64,000 nucleotides of DNA from Trichaptum fuscoviolaceum (Eukaryota > Basidiomycota > Agaricomycetes > Hymenochaetales > Trichaptaceae), in contig CAJSYZ010000011.1 in NCBI GenBank assembly GCA_910574455.1, positions 3,952,941 through 4,016,940 of the forward strand, read 5' to 3'. Made by a program: the position numbers and the translations under genes. Each line of letters opens with the position of its first letter. The first letter of the stretch is position 1. Below the pieces are notes generated by a model that did no database searches, was not told the DNA's origin, and saw nothing but the letters and a program-made list of their open reading frames with translations. Below are positions 32,449 to 43,159 of the stretch, piece by piece.

Positions 32449-34000
32449 CTATGTGCTGAGTCTCCCAACATGCAACGATATCTCAATAACAGGATCTCCC
32501 ATAAACATCCTGCCTCCATCCGTCATCCCTAAAAACTCGTTAAAGGACGCATCATCCCCACCATTTCCATCGACGGTCCGCACCCTTAGAGGCTGCTGTT
32601 GGTCCTGCCTCTGATCACCAGCAGTCCATCCTCCTTTGCTCATGTCGCCAACCATGTGGCCTTGACCAGGCGCAAGACCTGTACATCGCGTAAATACGTC
32701 GCCATCGGGATGCTCAGTCGTATATCCCACAGCTTCGGGACATTCTGCAATGCGCACAGCAACGGCGTCCAGCACCGGAGATACAGTTGCTGGCACGTTA
32801 GGTGACGGTCCCAGCTGCATCGATGCTCGTCCATCTCCTCGACTTTCAAGCTAGACAGACGGTAAATACTGAAGATGAAATGCGACAGCTGAATGAACAT
32901 AGGGAACGAAAGTCTAGCGAAGAACGTAGCGGTCAGTCGAGAGAACACGTCGGTGTACCGTTCCAGGCACGACCTAAGCATGTTTGCACGCCTGGAGTCC
33001 GGTTGACCATGTCTACCCACGGTAGATGACGGCGAAGTAAAATTGTAAAGGGCGATACTGTAGATGGAAGCTTTATCGGAGCTGGTGGAGATTGTACGTC
33101 AGTTAAAGGTGAGTTTCATCGGGATACAGAAGGCTCACTTACATTCTTCCGGAAAGCAGGATGGCAACAATCGCTTTACAGCCTCTAATCTATACAGAAC
33201 CGACTTTACTTGAAACTCCTGAATAAGACGCAGCTGCTCGGGCGAGCTGATGTTGTCGTACGACGTACGCTGCTGACGCCGCCGGTATATCAATGTCAAC
33301 TCGGTGGAGACGGGCCTGATACACGAGAAGCTGATCAAGTGGCGTCTCTCGTTCTTCATTCAGGATGCGCAGGCACTCTTCCATGTGATCTGATCATGGC
33401 AAAGCCAACGGTGTTTTATGGTGCGAAGCAATTCTGCAACGCTATTCAATCTTTACTTCTCTAGCAATAATTGCATACTCACAACGTTGTTATCAGGTAG
33501 CTCGACAGTAACGCCCGTCGCTCTTCCATGGTGCGCTCAGGGGGCAGCGGTAGTTTGATCTGAAAATCTCGCACAGATGCCATCGGATGTCTTTCTGAGG
33601 CGTTCGAGACGTCGGCGGGCTGTCTATCCTCAGGTCCTGGACAATTGCAGACAGAATGTGTCTATACATGATTAAGAAGGTATCTCGACGCAGATAGTTG
33701 GAGCTCCAGCCCAGGAATCCTAGCACATACAGCAGCAGGTCGAGAGAGTGATGATGATGCTGGACGATGGCTAACTTAGCAATTTGAGCCCGCAGGCGCT
33801 TGCCCAGTGTGTGCTGCAAGGACGCAGACCGGCACAGGAGGTTATGGTGCTGAGCCATAGGAGTGGGCGGGACTGTTTGATCACAGCCGCGGTTGCGAAC
33901 TCGGGGACGTGCGCACGAATGGAACGTATTTGACCTTGGCGCGGAAGATCTGGACGGATGCTCGATGCTGCCCCGAACTTCGACAAGTAGAAGTCCACGA
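32449..34000 (-). pseudogene. Fungal transcription-factor-like gene (Zn2Cys6 regulator type), truncated and frameshifted
   Basis: Segments typical of the middle and C-terminal part of Zn2Cys6-type regulators appear in order but in different frames: LQHTLGKRLRAQIAKLAIVQ, HHSLDLLLYVLGFLGW, IMYRHILSAIVQDLRIDSPP, LPLPPERTMEERRALLSSY, MEECLRILNEERETPLDQLL, then IQEFQVKSVLYRLEAVKRLL, and a C-terminal helical region rich in aliphatics (about 33020-32640). The changes of frame near 33810, near 33290 and around the last intron are not explained by GT-AG introns. No Cys6 zinc cluster is visible upstream, and the 5' end abuts the broken SDR sequence on the opposite strand. I infer an inactive remnant. 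The family assignment rests on pattern memory only. Confidence 0.5.
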
Positions 34001-34089
34001 TGCCACATCACCACAAGAAGGTTATGCCTCGCAGCAGACTGTCCCCTCCAAGGACATGGACCCATTACCTGAGAACTTCGCTCCTGCCT

Positions 34090-35040
34090 TCTTTCGCAAC
34101 CGATTCCGCACCGAAAAAAATGACAACCAAGGCCATATACTCTAATGTCGCCGGTGAGCGTGGTATAATTTCTGGAGCGAACACGGGAAGTGTCTTCGAG
34201 GCGGCACGGCAACTAATGGTCTTGGGCCTGTCGCACTTTTTCATGGACGTGTGGTTGCCGGCGCGGGGGGAAATGGTGGCTAAGGAGCTCTAGATTGTGA
34301 ACTGTAGAGCAAGGGTTGACGTCTGGCCGCTTGACTGGGAGTCCTACGAGTCTATCCGACATTCGCGCGCAAAAGCTAAGACGAAATAGCAGGCCGCATT
34401 GACAATGTCATCTTGAATGCGGGTATCTCGCCCTTGAAGTTCTCTACTACATAGGTCTAGGGAGACAGGGCACGAGTCGGCCGTGCAGGTGAACCAATTT
34501 GGGACGGCATTGCTGGTCGTCCTGCTACTTCCGGTACCCAAGGCTAAGGCGGTCACTGACATATGTATCTCCACTTCTCAGTACCATCGTGAACTCGGTC
34601 ATCGCACACCTCTGCAAGAGCCCGAATTGGAATATGCGCCCTTCGCTTCCTGCCTTTGTTGACACCAATTTTCTACCCTTCGGTACCCGACTCCAAGCTG
34701 TTTTCACAGCTTTTCATTGTCAAGCTATCCGAGACCGTCAGTCACCTCGGAAACAACAACCCCATCATCAGGTCGGCCACGGCCTCACCAAGGGTACCGG
34801 CCGTATCTTTGACAGCCTCGGTCTTGCGGCACTCCTCATAGAGGCCTTCTTCTTCTCCCTCGCGGGCCGGTCAGTAGAAAGGAGAGCAGCTACCTCCGTT
34901 AACGTAGTCTTGCGGCACGGGCCAGAGTCGCATGAATGCTTTCTCATGATTTGCTTAGTTTCGCCGTACGTTATGATATGCCTTTCTCCCCACAGTTCTA
35001 TTTGCATATCCTTCTGACAGACTCTCAGGTTGGCACTACA
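34090..35040 (+). pseudogene. Short-chain dehydrogenase/reductase (SDR) remnant
   Basis: Recognisable SDR blocks occur in the correct order, spread over all three frames. These are the nucleotide-binding GERGIISGANTGSVFEAAR (about 34150-34206, normally TGANTGxG), VDVWPLDWESYESIRH (about 34317-34365), RIDNVILNAGIS (about 34396-34431, the NAG motif), VQVNQFGTALLVVLLLP (about 34480-34530), and the catalytic-site region VPDSKLFSQLFIVKLSE (about 34680-34730). In the last of these, the Tyr of YxxxK is lost through a one-base shift. The C-terminal SVERRAATSVNVVLRHGPES (about 34875-34935) follows. Stops (TAG at 34291, 34386 and 34452) and frameshifts separate the blocks. It was probably a retinol-dehydrogenase-like fungal SDR. 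It lies head to head with the broken regulator at 32449-34000, so the two may once have been a regulator-enzyme pair. Confidence 0.75.
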
Positions 35041-35262
35041 AGAATGAGAAACTCGCCAATGTTGTCCGCTCATTACGATTCTTCTCATTCCCGTAACTCA
35101 TGACGCCGCATTGATAGAATTCTTTCCAATGCCTCTTTTATCTTCTCACTTTTCTTGTTCCTCGCACTTTCATTTTGCTCATATTTGTCGTATCTTCATA
35201 TGTGAACAACAAGTCTATTTGCAATAAACTACACATGCAGATGGAATATGGTTATAAATCGT

Positions 35263-36835
35263 CTAAAAATGCGGAGCTTCGTACGGCAGAAAATCTATTT
35301 TTTCCTCCGGCAGGTAATCCATCAGGAAATTCATCGTCACATCTGCACATCCCCATACCTCCAAACTAGTAAGACCGCTACATAACCTCGAATCATCTGG
35401 GTTTATGTGAGAGAGCAAATGTTCGAGGAAATCTCGAGCTCCAGTTACGCAACCCACAATGGTTATCGTTTTGATCTCCAATCCGTAGTCCTCCATCGGA
35501 TGACAATCGAGGGGTTCAATGAAAGGTACCTGAAGCCGTAGGCTTTTTAACTTTGGATAGTGAAGAAATACATCTGCTCCCAAAGTCAGGTTATCTAGGC
35601 CCTCACGCGGCTCGGCGATGATTGTGATATCTTCGAGAACTGGAAAACGAAGGCTCGGCTTCGATTTGCGACGATGTCCTATAACGCACCCAATCTCCCA
35701 GCTAATGTCATCTTCGTGAGCTTTAAGAAAATCCAGTTCCACAGATTTTACGTTCTCCATGGTAATTTTATCCAAAAATTGGTTGAGATCGTATACCGAC
35801 GGAGCCGACCACGTCAAGTGTAGGCATCGAAGAGACTTTAGGTCGCAATCCGGGTACTCGTCACCAGCCCAACATTTTCCCCCTGGTCCTAATGTAAGAG
35901 AGAGATTTCGGAGGTTCCGCATGAAGTACAATTGTCTAAGGATTAGTTTCAGTGGATTGTTGTCCGTTGTCAATTCTAGTGTCGTAAGGGATGCGAAGGA
36001 TTCATCGGATAGGGCAGTTATGACGTTCGTGCAGCTGAGATATTTGATTGTGGGGATATTCCACGGGGAATAGGAGTCACCATAGCTCAGACCAAGAGGT
36101 GGATAGATATTTAAGGCTTGAAGCTTTGGATATGTTTGGTGGGCGCGCTTGCGTTGGCCGTATTCACAGACTTGGGACATGAAATCATTCTTGTCTTTGG
36201 TGATCACGACTGTTCCCCATCTCTTTCCCAGTGCCAGCACCTCATCCATAAACCACTTAGGTGGGCGAGCTCCTACGCCTATCGTTAAAGGCGCGTTACC
36301 GCTCCTCTTCAGGAAAAGCTTGAAGACTTTCTTCCCTTTCATATGCGAAAGATTAGACCATAATATGCGAGACCCCAATGCGGCAGTCCTGAACTTGTGG
36401 TTCACGCTCGCGAGAGTGCGCGCATCCCATTTATCATGCACATCATCACTGCTGATCGCCGATTCAAAGATCATAGCGAGGATTTCGTCTGGCATAGAGT
36501 TGATGCCGTCGTGGAGGGCCAACGGTTGTATCTTGTTCTCAATCTTATAGATTGCGTACTCTGTGTGTCGTGTGAGAGACTGAGGCGCTTTTCCGAGCTC
36601 TTTGAGAGGATACAGCAGCGCTTTCCCCTGGGACAAATAGCTCTTAACGGTAGCTTTATCTCGATAATCACTATGGTGCGAGGTTAGATTTGCATTCCTT
36701 TGGTATGTCAGAGAAATCAATTTACACTGTATGATGGTCCATCCCGAAGTCAGTACTTCCCGATAACTTCTCGCGAAGTCTACGCGCGTGGCCTTCACAG
36801 ACTGCAATGTCCTGCATCAACTTGTGTATGTCCAT
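35263..36835 (-). CDS. F-box protein with leucine-rich-like C-terminal region, copy 2
   Basis: Exon 1 (36835-36726) gives MDIHKLMQDIAVCEGHARRL. An intron of 55 bp with GTAAAT/ATAG ends is followed by exon 2 (36670-35263), for 505 residues in total. The F-box-like motif is INSMPDEILAMIFESAIS, then LASVNHKFRTAALGSRILWSNL. The Leu-rich segments run to DYLPEEKIDFLPYEAPHF. The whole protein, the intron position and about 150 bp of 5' flank match F-box gene 1 (20130-21712), but in the opposite orientation. The ORF is intact. The presumed role is SCF substrate recognition, with an unknown target. A read-through frame across the intron exists, but splicing restores the start shared with copy 1. Confidence 0.88.
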
Positions 36836-37220
36836 CGAGCAGTCGTACGGTAAGCTCATCCTTGTTTCTGTTTGCCTTAGCTTGCAGATGAGATGCCGTC
36901 CTTAAAAAGTAATAGAGAGTCGTAGGAAGATATAGGCGGGATAATGGCACTCTGGTGTTTATGTGGTAAGAAGTTGTAGGTGAGACCGTGACTCGGCCCA
37001 AGACGCGTCGCCAGAGTGCGGCGTGACAGGGTGGTTATTGTCACATCAAGCCACACGCACGTGCAAGTTGTCACGGTCACGGCAAAGTACCGGGAAAAGG
37101 TCAAAGTCCGAACAGACGGAGGAATATCAAAAGCAGTTGATCACCATAAATCACCACATATCTTGCCGGGACAACGCGTAACATCAACATACGATGATAA
37201 CCATACTAAAATATCCTGAT

Positions 37221-39852
37221 TTATTTGATACTGAAAGATTCGACATGCAATGCTATGCTAGGGCCCCCTTTCAGAGTTTGAAGCGGACCGGCAACACGCA
37301 TGTCCCCTAAAGTCTCCCGAACAGTGTTGATGATCGACTCAGGCCCTGAAACTAATGGATCGTCAGTAAGAAGCTCAGACGGCCGAGAATGGTCCGGATA
37401 ATAACCATTAACAGAAGCAGGTCCTATCCACGAGCTGATATCTTCCCTCAATATTTCGTGAAGTAAAGGGCGTCCCTCCTTGATCTTAACCGGAGTATTC
37501 ACAGCAAAGACGTTACTTGAAAATCCAAGCTTTTCTTTACTTTCCGAGGGCGAGACTGATTGTGAAGTGCTGCCATCGCTCTTTTCATAATAATTGTCCT
37601 TCTCAAGTATCGGAATGCTGTTCGCGGGAGAGACGTCCGTAACAAAGATACGGATGTCGACTTCGAGATTTGATGGGGTGGACTTGATAATGTTAAGTAG
37701 CTCATCTGCGATCCATTCAATGTGTACTGTGGTTCACGGGTCAGGAAAGGGCGCACGAGGATCAACAGAGCGGTGGTCACTCACTTCGTTTCCGAATTGC
37801 CCATATAAAGGTAACTTTCTTGCAAAGCGTCGAGTTTGTAGAAGCCCGTCTATATTTAAAGTTAGTCAAATATAATCCTGCTAAGTGGCTTTATCTCTCC
37901 CTCACCTCACGATGTCAAGTAATAAAGGAATTGTGAATGTTACGCCGGATCCACCTGAGAGTCCTTGTAATCATTTCGAGCCATCGGCTTTAATAAGTAC
38001 TTACCAGCAATGAGCACGACTGTAGGATATCCATGAACGTGCGCCTTAGGCCCATATGGCCCATCTATCCATGCAGAGACACGGCACTCTCCCTCTGTGC
38101 CCACCCGTTCCGCATACTCATATAATCTCCGCGTAAACCCCTTACGCGAACGAATAATGAACTTCATAACCTTCCCCTCCTTCGATGGGTCCTGCTCAGT
38201 GCTCACGGGTGTGTCGATCGTTGCAATGGTAAACGGGTGCGCCTCTAGTGGATACAGCGGTGACACACAAGGAATGGTGACATACGCGTTCTGGGCTGGG
38301 TTCCATCCCACGAGCTTGGAAGCGGGGAAGCTCACGGTAAGTCGAAGAGAGTCTTCCGAGAGAATTTCGACCAATGCATCGCGCTGAGTGGCTTTAGACT
38401 GCCAGTACTTCATGTAAATAGCTCGCCCCAAGCGAAGGGAGCGATCAAGAGCCCAGATAAGGAAGGATGGCCATACGTAGCCCCTCAGCCTGTCAGAGAA
38501 ACGGAGGTACGGCCTGAATGACGGTGTATGCATTGTAGAATTTGAGAGCTTACGCTGTAAATCTCTTCGTATGATAAAAGAGAGAAAGTATGAATATACT
38601 ACAAGTCAATTTAACGATAATGCACTTCCAGATCATAAAGCAATTTGACGTACAAAATTAGGATGATATGAGTGACAAGGAAGAATTCGTACACCCTGTT
38701 GCGAATTGCTCGAGAACCAAGGATCGCAGCGAGGGTGAAAGCCGTGATTGCTACCACGCCGTCTCTGATCCATGGGGTAACCAAAGTAAAATGACCATGA
38801 AGACTAAAAAAGGTTAGAATTTGTATATAGTAGAAGCGGTGATGAGCATACCCTATCTTAACCCAACCGAGCATATGTATCCAGGAGAGAACGAGTATAT
38901 TGCGTGACGCAGATCTGTGAAGTATGTTCAACTGAACAAATCATATTAGCGCGCGCGGACGAGGCTGTTTTCCTTTTGCTCACCTTCTCGTAGCTCACAC
39001 CAGTTAGAACTTATATCAATTAGCGTTGCGATCAGAAAGAAAAGAGTGAAAATGTAGTTCACTAACGAGTTATAATGTTATTCTTGCCCGCGAGTGCAAC
39101 GATAAACGTGATGTGGCTGATTGTCAATGACCCAGCCCGATTCGCCCAGTACATGGGATCATAACGCTTTCCAGTTGTCGTGTTCAAACCTATGGTTAAT
39201 TTCTATCAGTCGCATCATAGGTTTGGTGGAATCCGAGGGACGTACAATTGATAAACTCAAATATCATAAGAACCGCGAAATGCGCCGCGGGGATGAGAAT
39301 CTCAGTAGACGTCAAGTGGACACCGAAGCCCACAGGTATGGTGACCCGAAATGCCAATATTCTGGTGAGGTTCAGAAAAGCATGAGGTAGCCGCCGTAGA
39401 GAGACGTTTCGGCGCGCTGGGTACGTAGATTGCGCTTCTCCGTCAACAGCGCGGTCTGGTCGAGAATCTCCTGATCTTCGAATGCCATCCCGAGAACGCC
39501 AGATAACATAGCGAGTGTACGCAGAGGAGGTGAAATTGATGAAGGTGGCGAGGAAGATGAAGGATACGAGGAGGTACACGGCATACTTGGGGTACAGCTG
39601 CACCAGCAAATGCGACAGTCGACGATTCGGATCTCCGCCTTCGCCGTGTCCAGGCCCATGGCCGCCGCCGATGGTGGAGTTTCCGCCTGTCTCTGCACCG
39701 TGTCCCTGATCATGGCTCGGTGGCCCAGGACTAGCCCGTAGACGAAGTAAAGACATCATGATGAAGGATGACTTCAAGCGCAGAAAGATGAAGAACGTAG
39801 ACGACTGCCTGCTTTTAATCGAGGAAGATGCCTGAATGACTTGAGATGACAA
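37221..39852 (-). CDS. Ferric reductase (FRE/NOX superfamily), copy 2
   Basis: Same architecture as copy 1. N-terminal membrane segment YAVYLLVSFIFLATFINFTS, RLPHAFLNLTRILAFRVTIP and MIFEFINC. After introns come membrane and heme segments (ILHRSASRNILVLSWIHMLG, DGVVAITAFTLAAILGS, FLVTHIILIL). The FAD site HPFTIAT, FIIRSRKGFTRRLYEYA, WIDGPYGP, VVLIAG with the following GSGVT glycines, and the C-terminus ending HVESFSIK complete it. The N-terminal tail is Gly/His-rich (GHGAETGGNSTIGGGHGPGH), unlike the Ala/Ser-rich tail of copy 1. The start is ambiguous: 39852, or MMSLLRLRASPG at 39759. Copies 1 and 2 are separated by about 6 kb that holds two pseudogenes and F-box gene 2. Iron uptake role inferred from the family. 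Confidence 0.87.
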
Positions 39853-40168
39853 GCTTCGTCTTTGCGTGCAGCAGGTTCACCGTTCCATATGGCCGGGGTG
39901 TAGCAGCACGTTCCACCCGATCATTCTCGTATGCAGTGCATGCTGGCAAAGGAGATACCTGTCCGTAGTGCCACAGTCGATCCCGTTTGGTTCTACAATA
40001 CCGATGGTAATAGATCGGATGGAACGCCTCTTGATAGCCAAGATGCACTTCAGCTAGCGCCACAGGAGCGATCTTGCCTTCCAGTCTTTCAAGCGCACTC
40101 TGGGCCGCATTTCTGGGCATCCTAAACTGCAATTGGATGCATGCGGGAGAATAAAGTTAGATAGAAAA

Positions 40169-40214
40169 TTATCTTATCCTTGATATTATCAGATACGCTC
40201 TCACCAATCTTATC
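40169..40214. promoter_or_regulatory. GATA-site cluster upstream of ferric reductase 2
   Basis: TTATC cores lie at 40169 and 40174, a perfect TTATCAGAT (reverse complement of ATCTGATAA) at 40186-40194, and TTATC at 40210. They lie about 320-360 bp before the 39852 start. The arrangement (paired TTATCTTATC, then an extended WGAT site, then another TTATC) parallels the cluster at 31238-31305. It is a probable binding region for an iron-responsive GATA factor. Confidence 0.6.
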
Positions 40215-43159
40215 TAGTACACATCGCGGGGAGGCATGCTGAAGGAAGGGAGGACGAAATCAGCGACCTTAGACGGGCTTGGCACCGTTTGTAACGCACT
40301 GAGGATTAGGAATATACACCCGACTCGGAGAAGCATATGATGCGAGACGGCCGCCGTTCTAAATTACTGTGACATGTGTGTGCTTGGAGGTGAGGAGCAG
40401 CAAGGTGGTAGTGCTTAGGATTCGCTTTGGAACGATCTGCTTCAAACTCTGTGCCATATGATACTTGGCCGTTATCTGATAATCGGCGTGATTTTGTGAC
40501 CAGCATTTGGAACTGAAGATAATTGCCTTGATTATATCCGGAACCACCTCCGAGTCTTTGCCAAATCGCCATCGTTGTCGCGTATTGTAAGCTAGTATGA
40601 ATTATTTGGACTGCACGCCAAATCACATTAATTGCAAACCTTTCGCCTGAGACAGTTGGAAAGTCATCGTAAGCAAACTAGTCAATGTGATTGGTGGCAC
40701 AGGTATTAGTATTTTACCAGACCGATAGCCATCGAGAAACGCACCTTTGGAACATATCACAATATGAGTAGCTCAAGCACCGATGAAATAAGAATTTCAT
40801 TACGAATGGCGTCATTGACTGTATCTCTGCGAAACCATGAGGGAAAGGACAGCAGAACCGCATGCCTCGGATGTCAGACCCCAGCTGATTTGCTCGATAT
40901 ATCATTAAGCTGAATCGAAATAGTTCTCCTTCATTGGATTTCGTACAGTTTAATTCTTTGCTTGATTGATGGTTGAAGAAGGGAGGATGGCAGACATCTT
41001 CAGGAACAATTTTGAACGGCGACACCGAACGGTAACCTTTAAACAAGAGAACGAAATTTTAAGAGCATAGCAGATGAGTTTCATCAGATTGTTCGCACGA
41101 TGAGTTTATGTTTGAATATTTTGCTATTTGTCTCGCCCGGTAATAGTGATATGGACGTGTAATGCAGGAGGGAAAGTGTTCGTCGGATCCGGACGACGTT
41201 GACTGGGAAAGTTACCGAGCGGTGCACAAATAAGACCAAATATAACTCTTGCAGTCACTGAAGCGACTTGCAAGTCAAATGTCTTTCTCTTCGTCTCATT
41301 CCACCGCGCATCACATCTCTGCATTGGCTTACTCTGCTTCATATTACATTACATCGCACCAGGGGTGAATGTACCTCCGACTCGGATATTATGTTATGGG
41401 CGATTTTTTTCTCAAGGAAAATGCCACACTCAGAGGCTTTCGATGAGTTCTACTTACCCATATCTATTTAAGTACGCTGGAGCTTAATAACTTGGGCCGA
41501 TTCGGAGCAGAATTAGGCCGATGTTGCAGAAGACCCCTTCTTGAGTCTTCTGCATATTGTTAATTGCCGATAGTACGTGAGAGGGTACACGGCGGCCGCG
41601 ACGCGGACCCAGTTTCTATATCAATGGTTTTCAAAGCCCCGGTCCCGTATGCTTCATGGGAGCTATACGCGACTATGATACTTTGTTCTTCCAGGTACGT
41701 CGATCCTCATGATCATGACGATGATCGGCATTGTCGGTCATACCCGAGAAGGCTTTTGCTTTCCTTTGTACCTAGGTGAACCAACGTTCAAGTTTTATCC
41801 GCAAATATCGGTACTTTCATGACGACACTATCCGCATCCTTTACCAATGCCGAGGTAGCTCTAGAACTACTTAGATCGCAGAAGCGCTTTCTTTCTTCCA
41901 CAATTTTTGCTGAACATTCGGTTAACCTGTTATGATAGTTTTTCTGTGCCTGAAGAAAGCTCAAATATTCTCAGAGCTCGGACGTATGGCTTTCCGGTGA
42001 CCTGCTTCACGTCTTTCTGCCTGTATACATAAATTATGTGTGATGATGCTGCTATACAGACGAACGTACTGCGTATGAAGCGCATTAGGCTTGCTACGTT
42101 ATGGGGTTGATATAGTGCGGTCTTGTCAGACGCTCTAGATTATCCGAATACTTCACAATCAATGCGCACGGTGTTCGGACTAAACACTCAAAAAAGCATG
42201 TTTAGCTCTTCCCTTGATCAATCATTTTACATGCTTCTTTCCTCTCTTTCTGACCCATCTCGATGTGTTCCCTTCTATAAAGCTGATTATCATCGACATA
42301 CAGTTTATCCTTCTTTATCAGCTCGCCAAACGACTCACAAATCGCAGAAATGATTGGGTCTTGCCTTTCCGAAGAACTCAGTTGTGCATGCTCAGAAGCC
42401 TTGCCGCTGAATCGTGAAACGGGACACTCGCGAACCGTTGCTATGTGTTGCCGCCTTATTCTAGTTCTGGAAGAAGAACTGAAGAAGCCGCGAATTTCCT
42501 TGCGTGGTCACCGATCACCGGACGTCAACGGTTCGCACGGCGGCGTTGGCGGACCCGAAGGACGGGTTTTCTTCCAAGTGCCCATTGTTGGGCTCGCTCA
42601 AACTCTCACTGCTCGCTGCGGCACGAAGGAGTCTCTCCCACCCATTCAATTAACGATCTTAAACGCGTACCACTGGTGTCCAGAAGTGGACAAGTCGCCG
42701 AGGCAAATCGTTGGCTTAATGCAAATGGGCGGTACCTGAAAACATGAAGCTTCTATGTCTGGGCTTTAGTTTTCTCAGTACGGCGACAAACGCAGAGAAT
42801 GAGGGCGATGACACGGAGCTTTCTACACAGCGTGGTCGCAGCTGATGGTCTTCCCCGCACTCTTTTCCTATAACGCTTCGCGACGCCTTTCGCTTCCTTG
42901 TCATGGTACACCATCTCGTAGCAATTATGACTCAAAACCTGTGCGCTTCTTGCGATCAGTCGGCACTACGAGAACTTTCATCTCGGGCGGTATTCCTTTA
43001 CTAGAGTGGCTTCCGTGTTGCTGATTTGACGAGTCCAACCGGGATTGAAAAGGATAAAAGACCAACGAACCAGACTTGTTTCCTGTAGAATCCAGGCCCG
43101 AAACTGTCTGTCCCTTCAAGTTCAGCTCCGTGGTGCTTCTTCGCTCTTTCCATTTCACT
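40215..43159. other. Intergenic, no recognisable gene
   Basis: Nearly 3 kb with many short overlapping frames and no domain. A 34-codon frame at 42744-42846 begins MKLLCLGFSFLSTATNA, signal-peptide-like but too short and isolated to call. No RNA gene or terminal repeat was noticed. The right end must contain the promoter of laccase 1. Confidence 0.4.

Noticed and set aside
42744..42846. 34-codon frame with a signal-peptide-like start
   Set aside because: Very short, no conserved cysteines, no intron or promoter evidence. Chance is a sufficient explanation.
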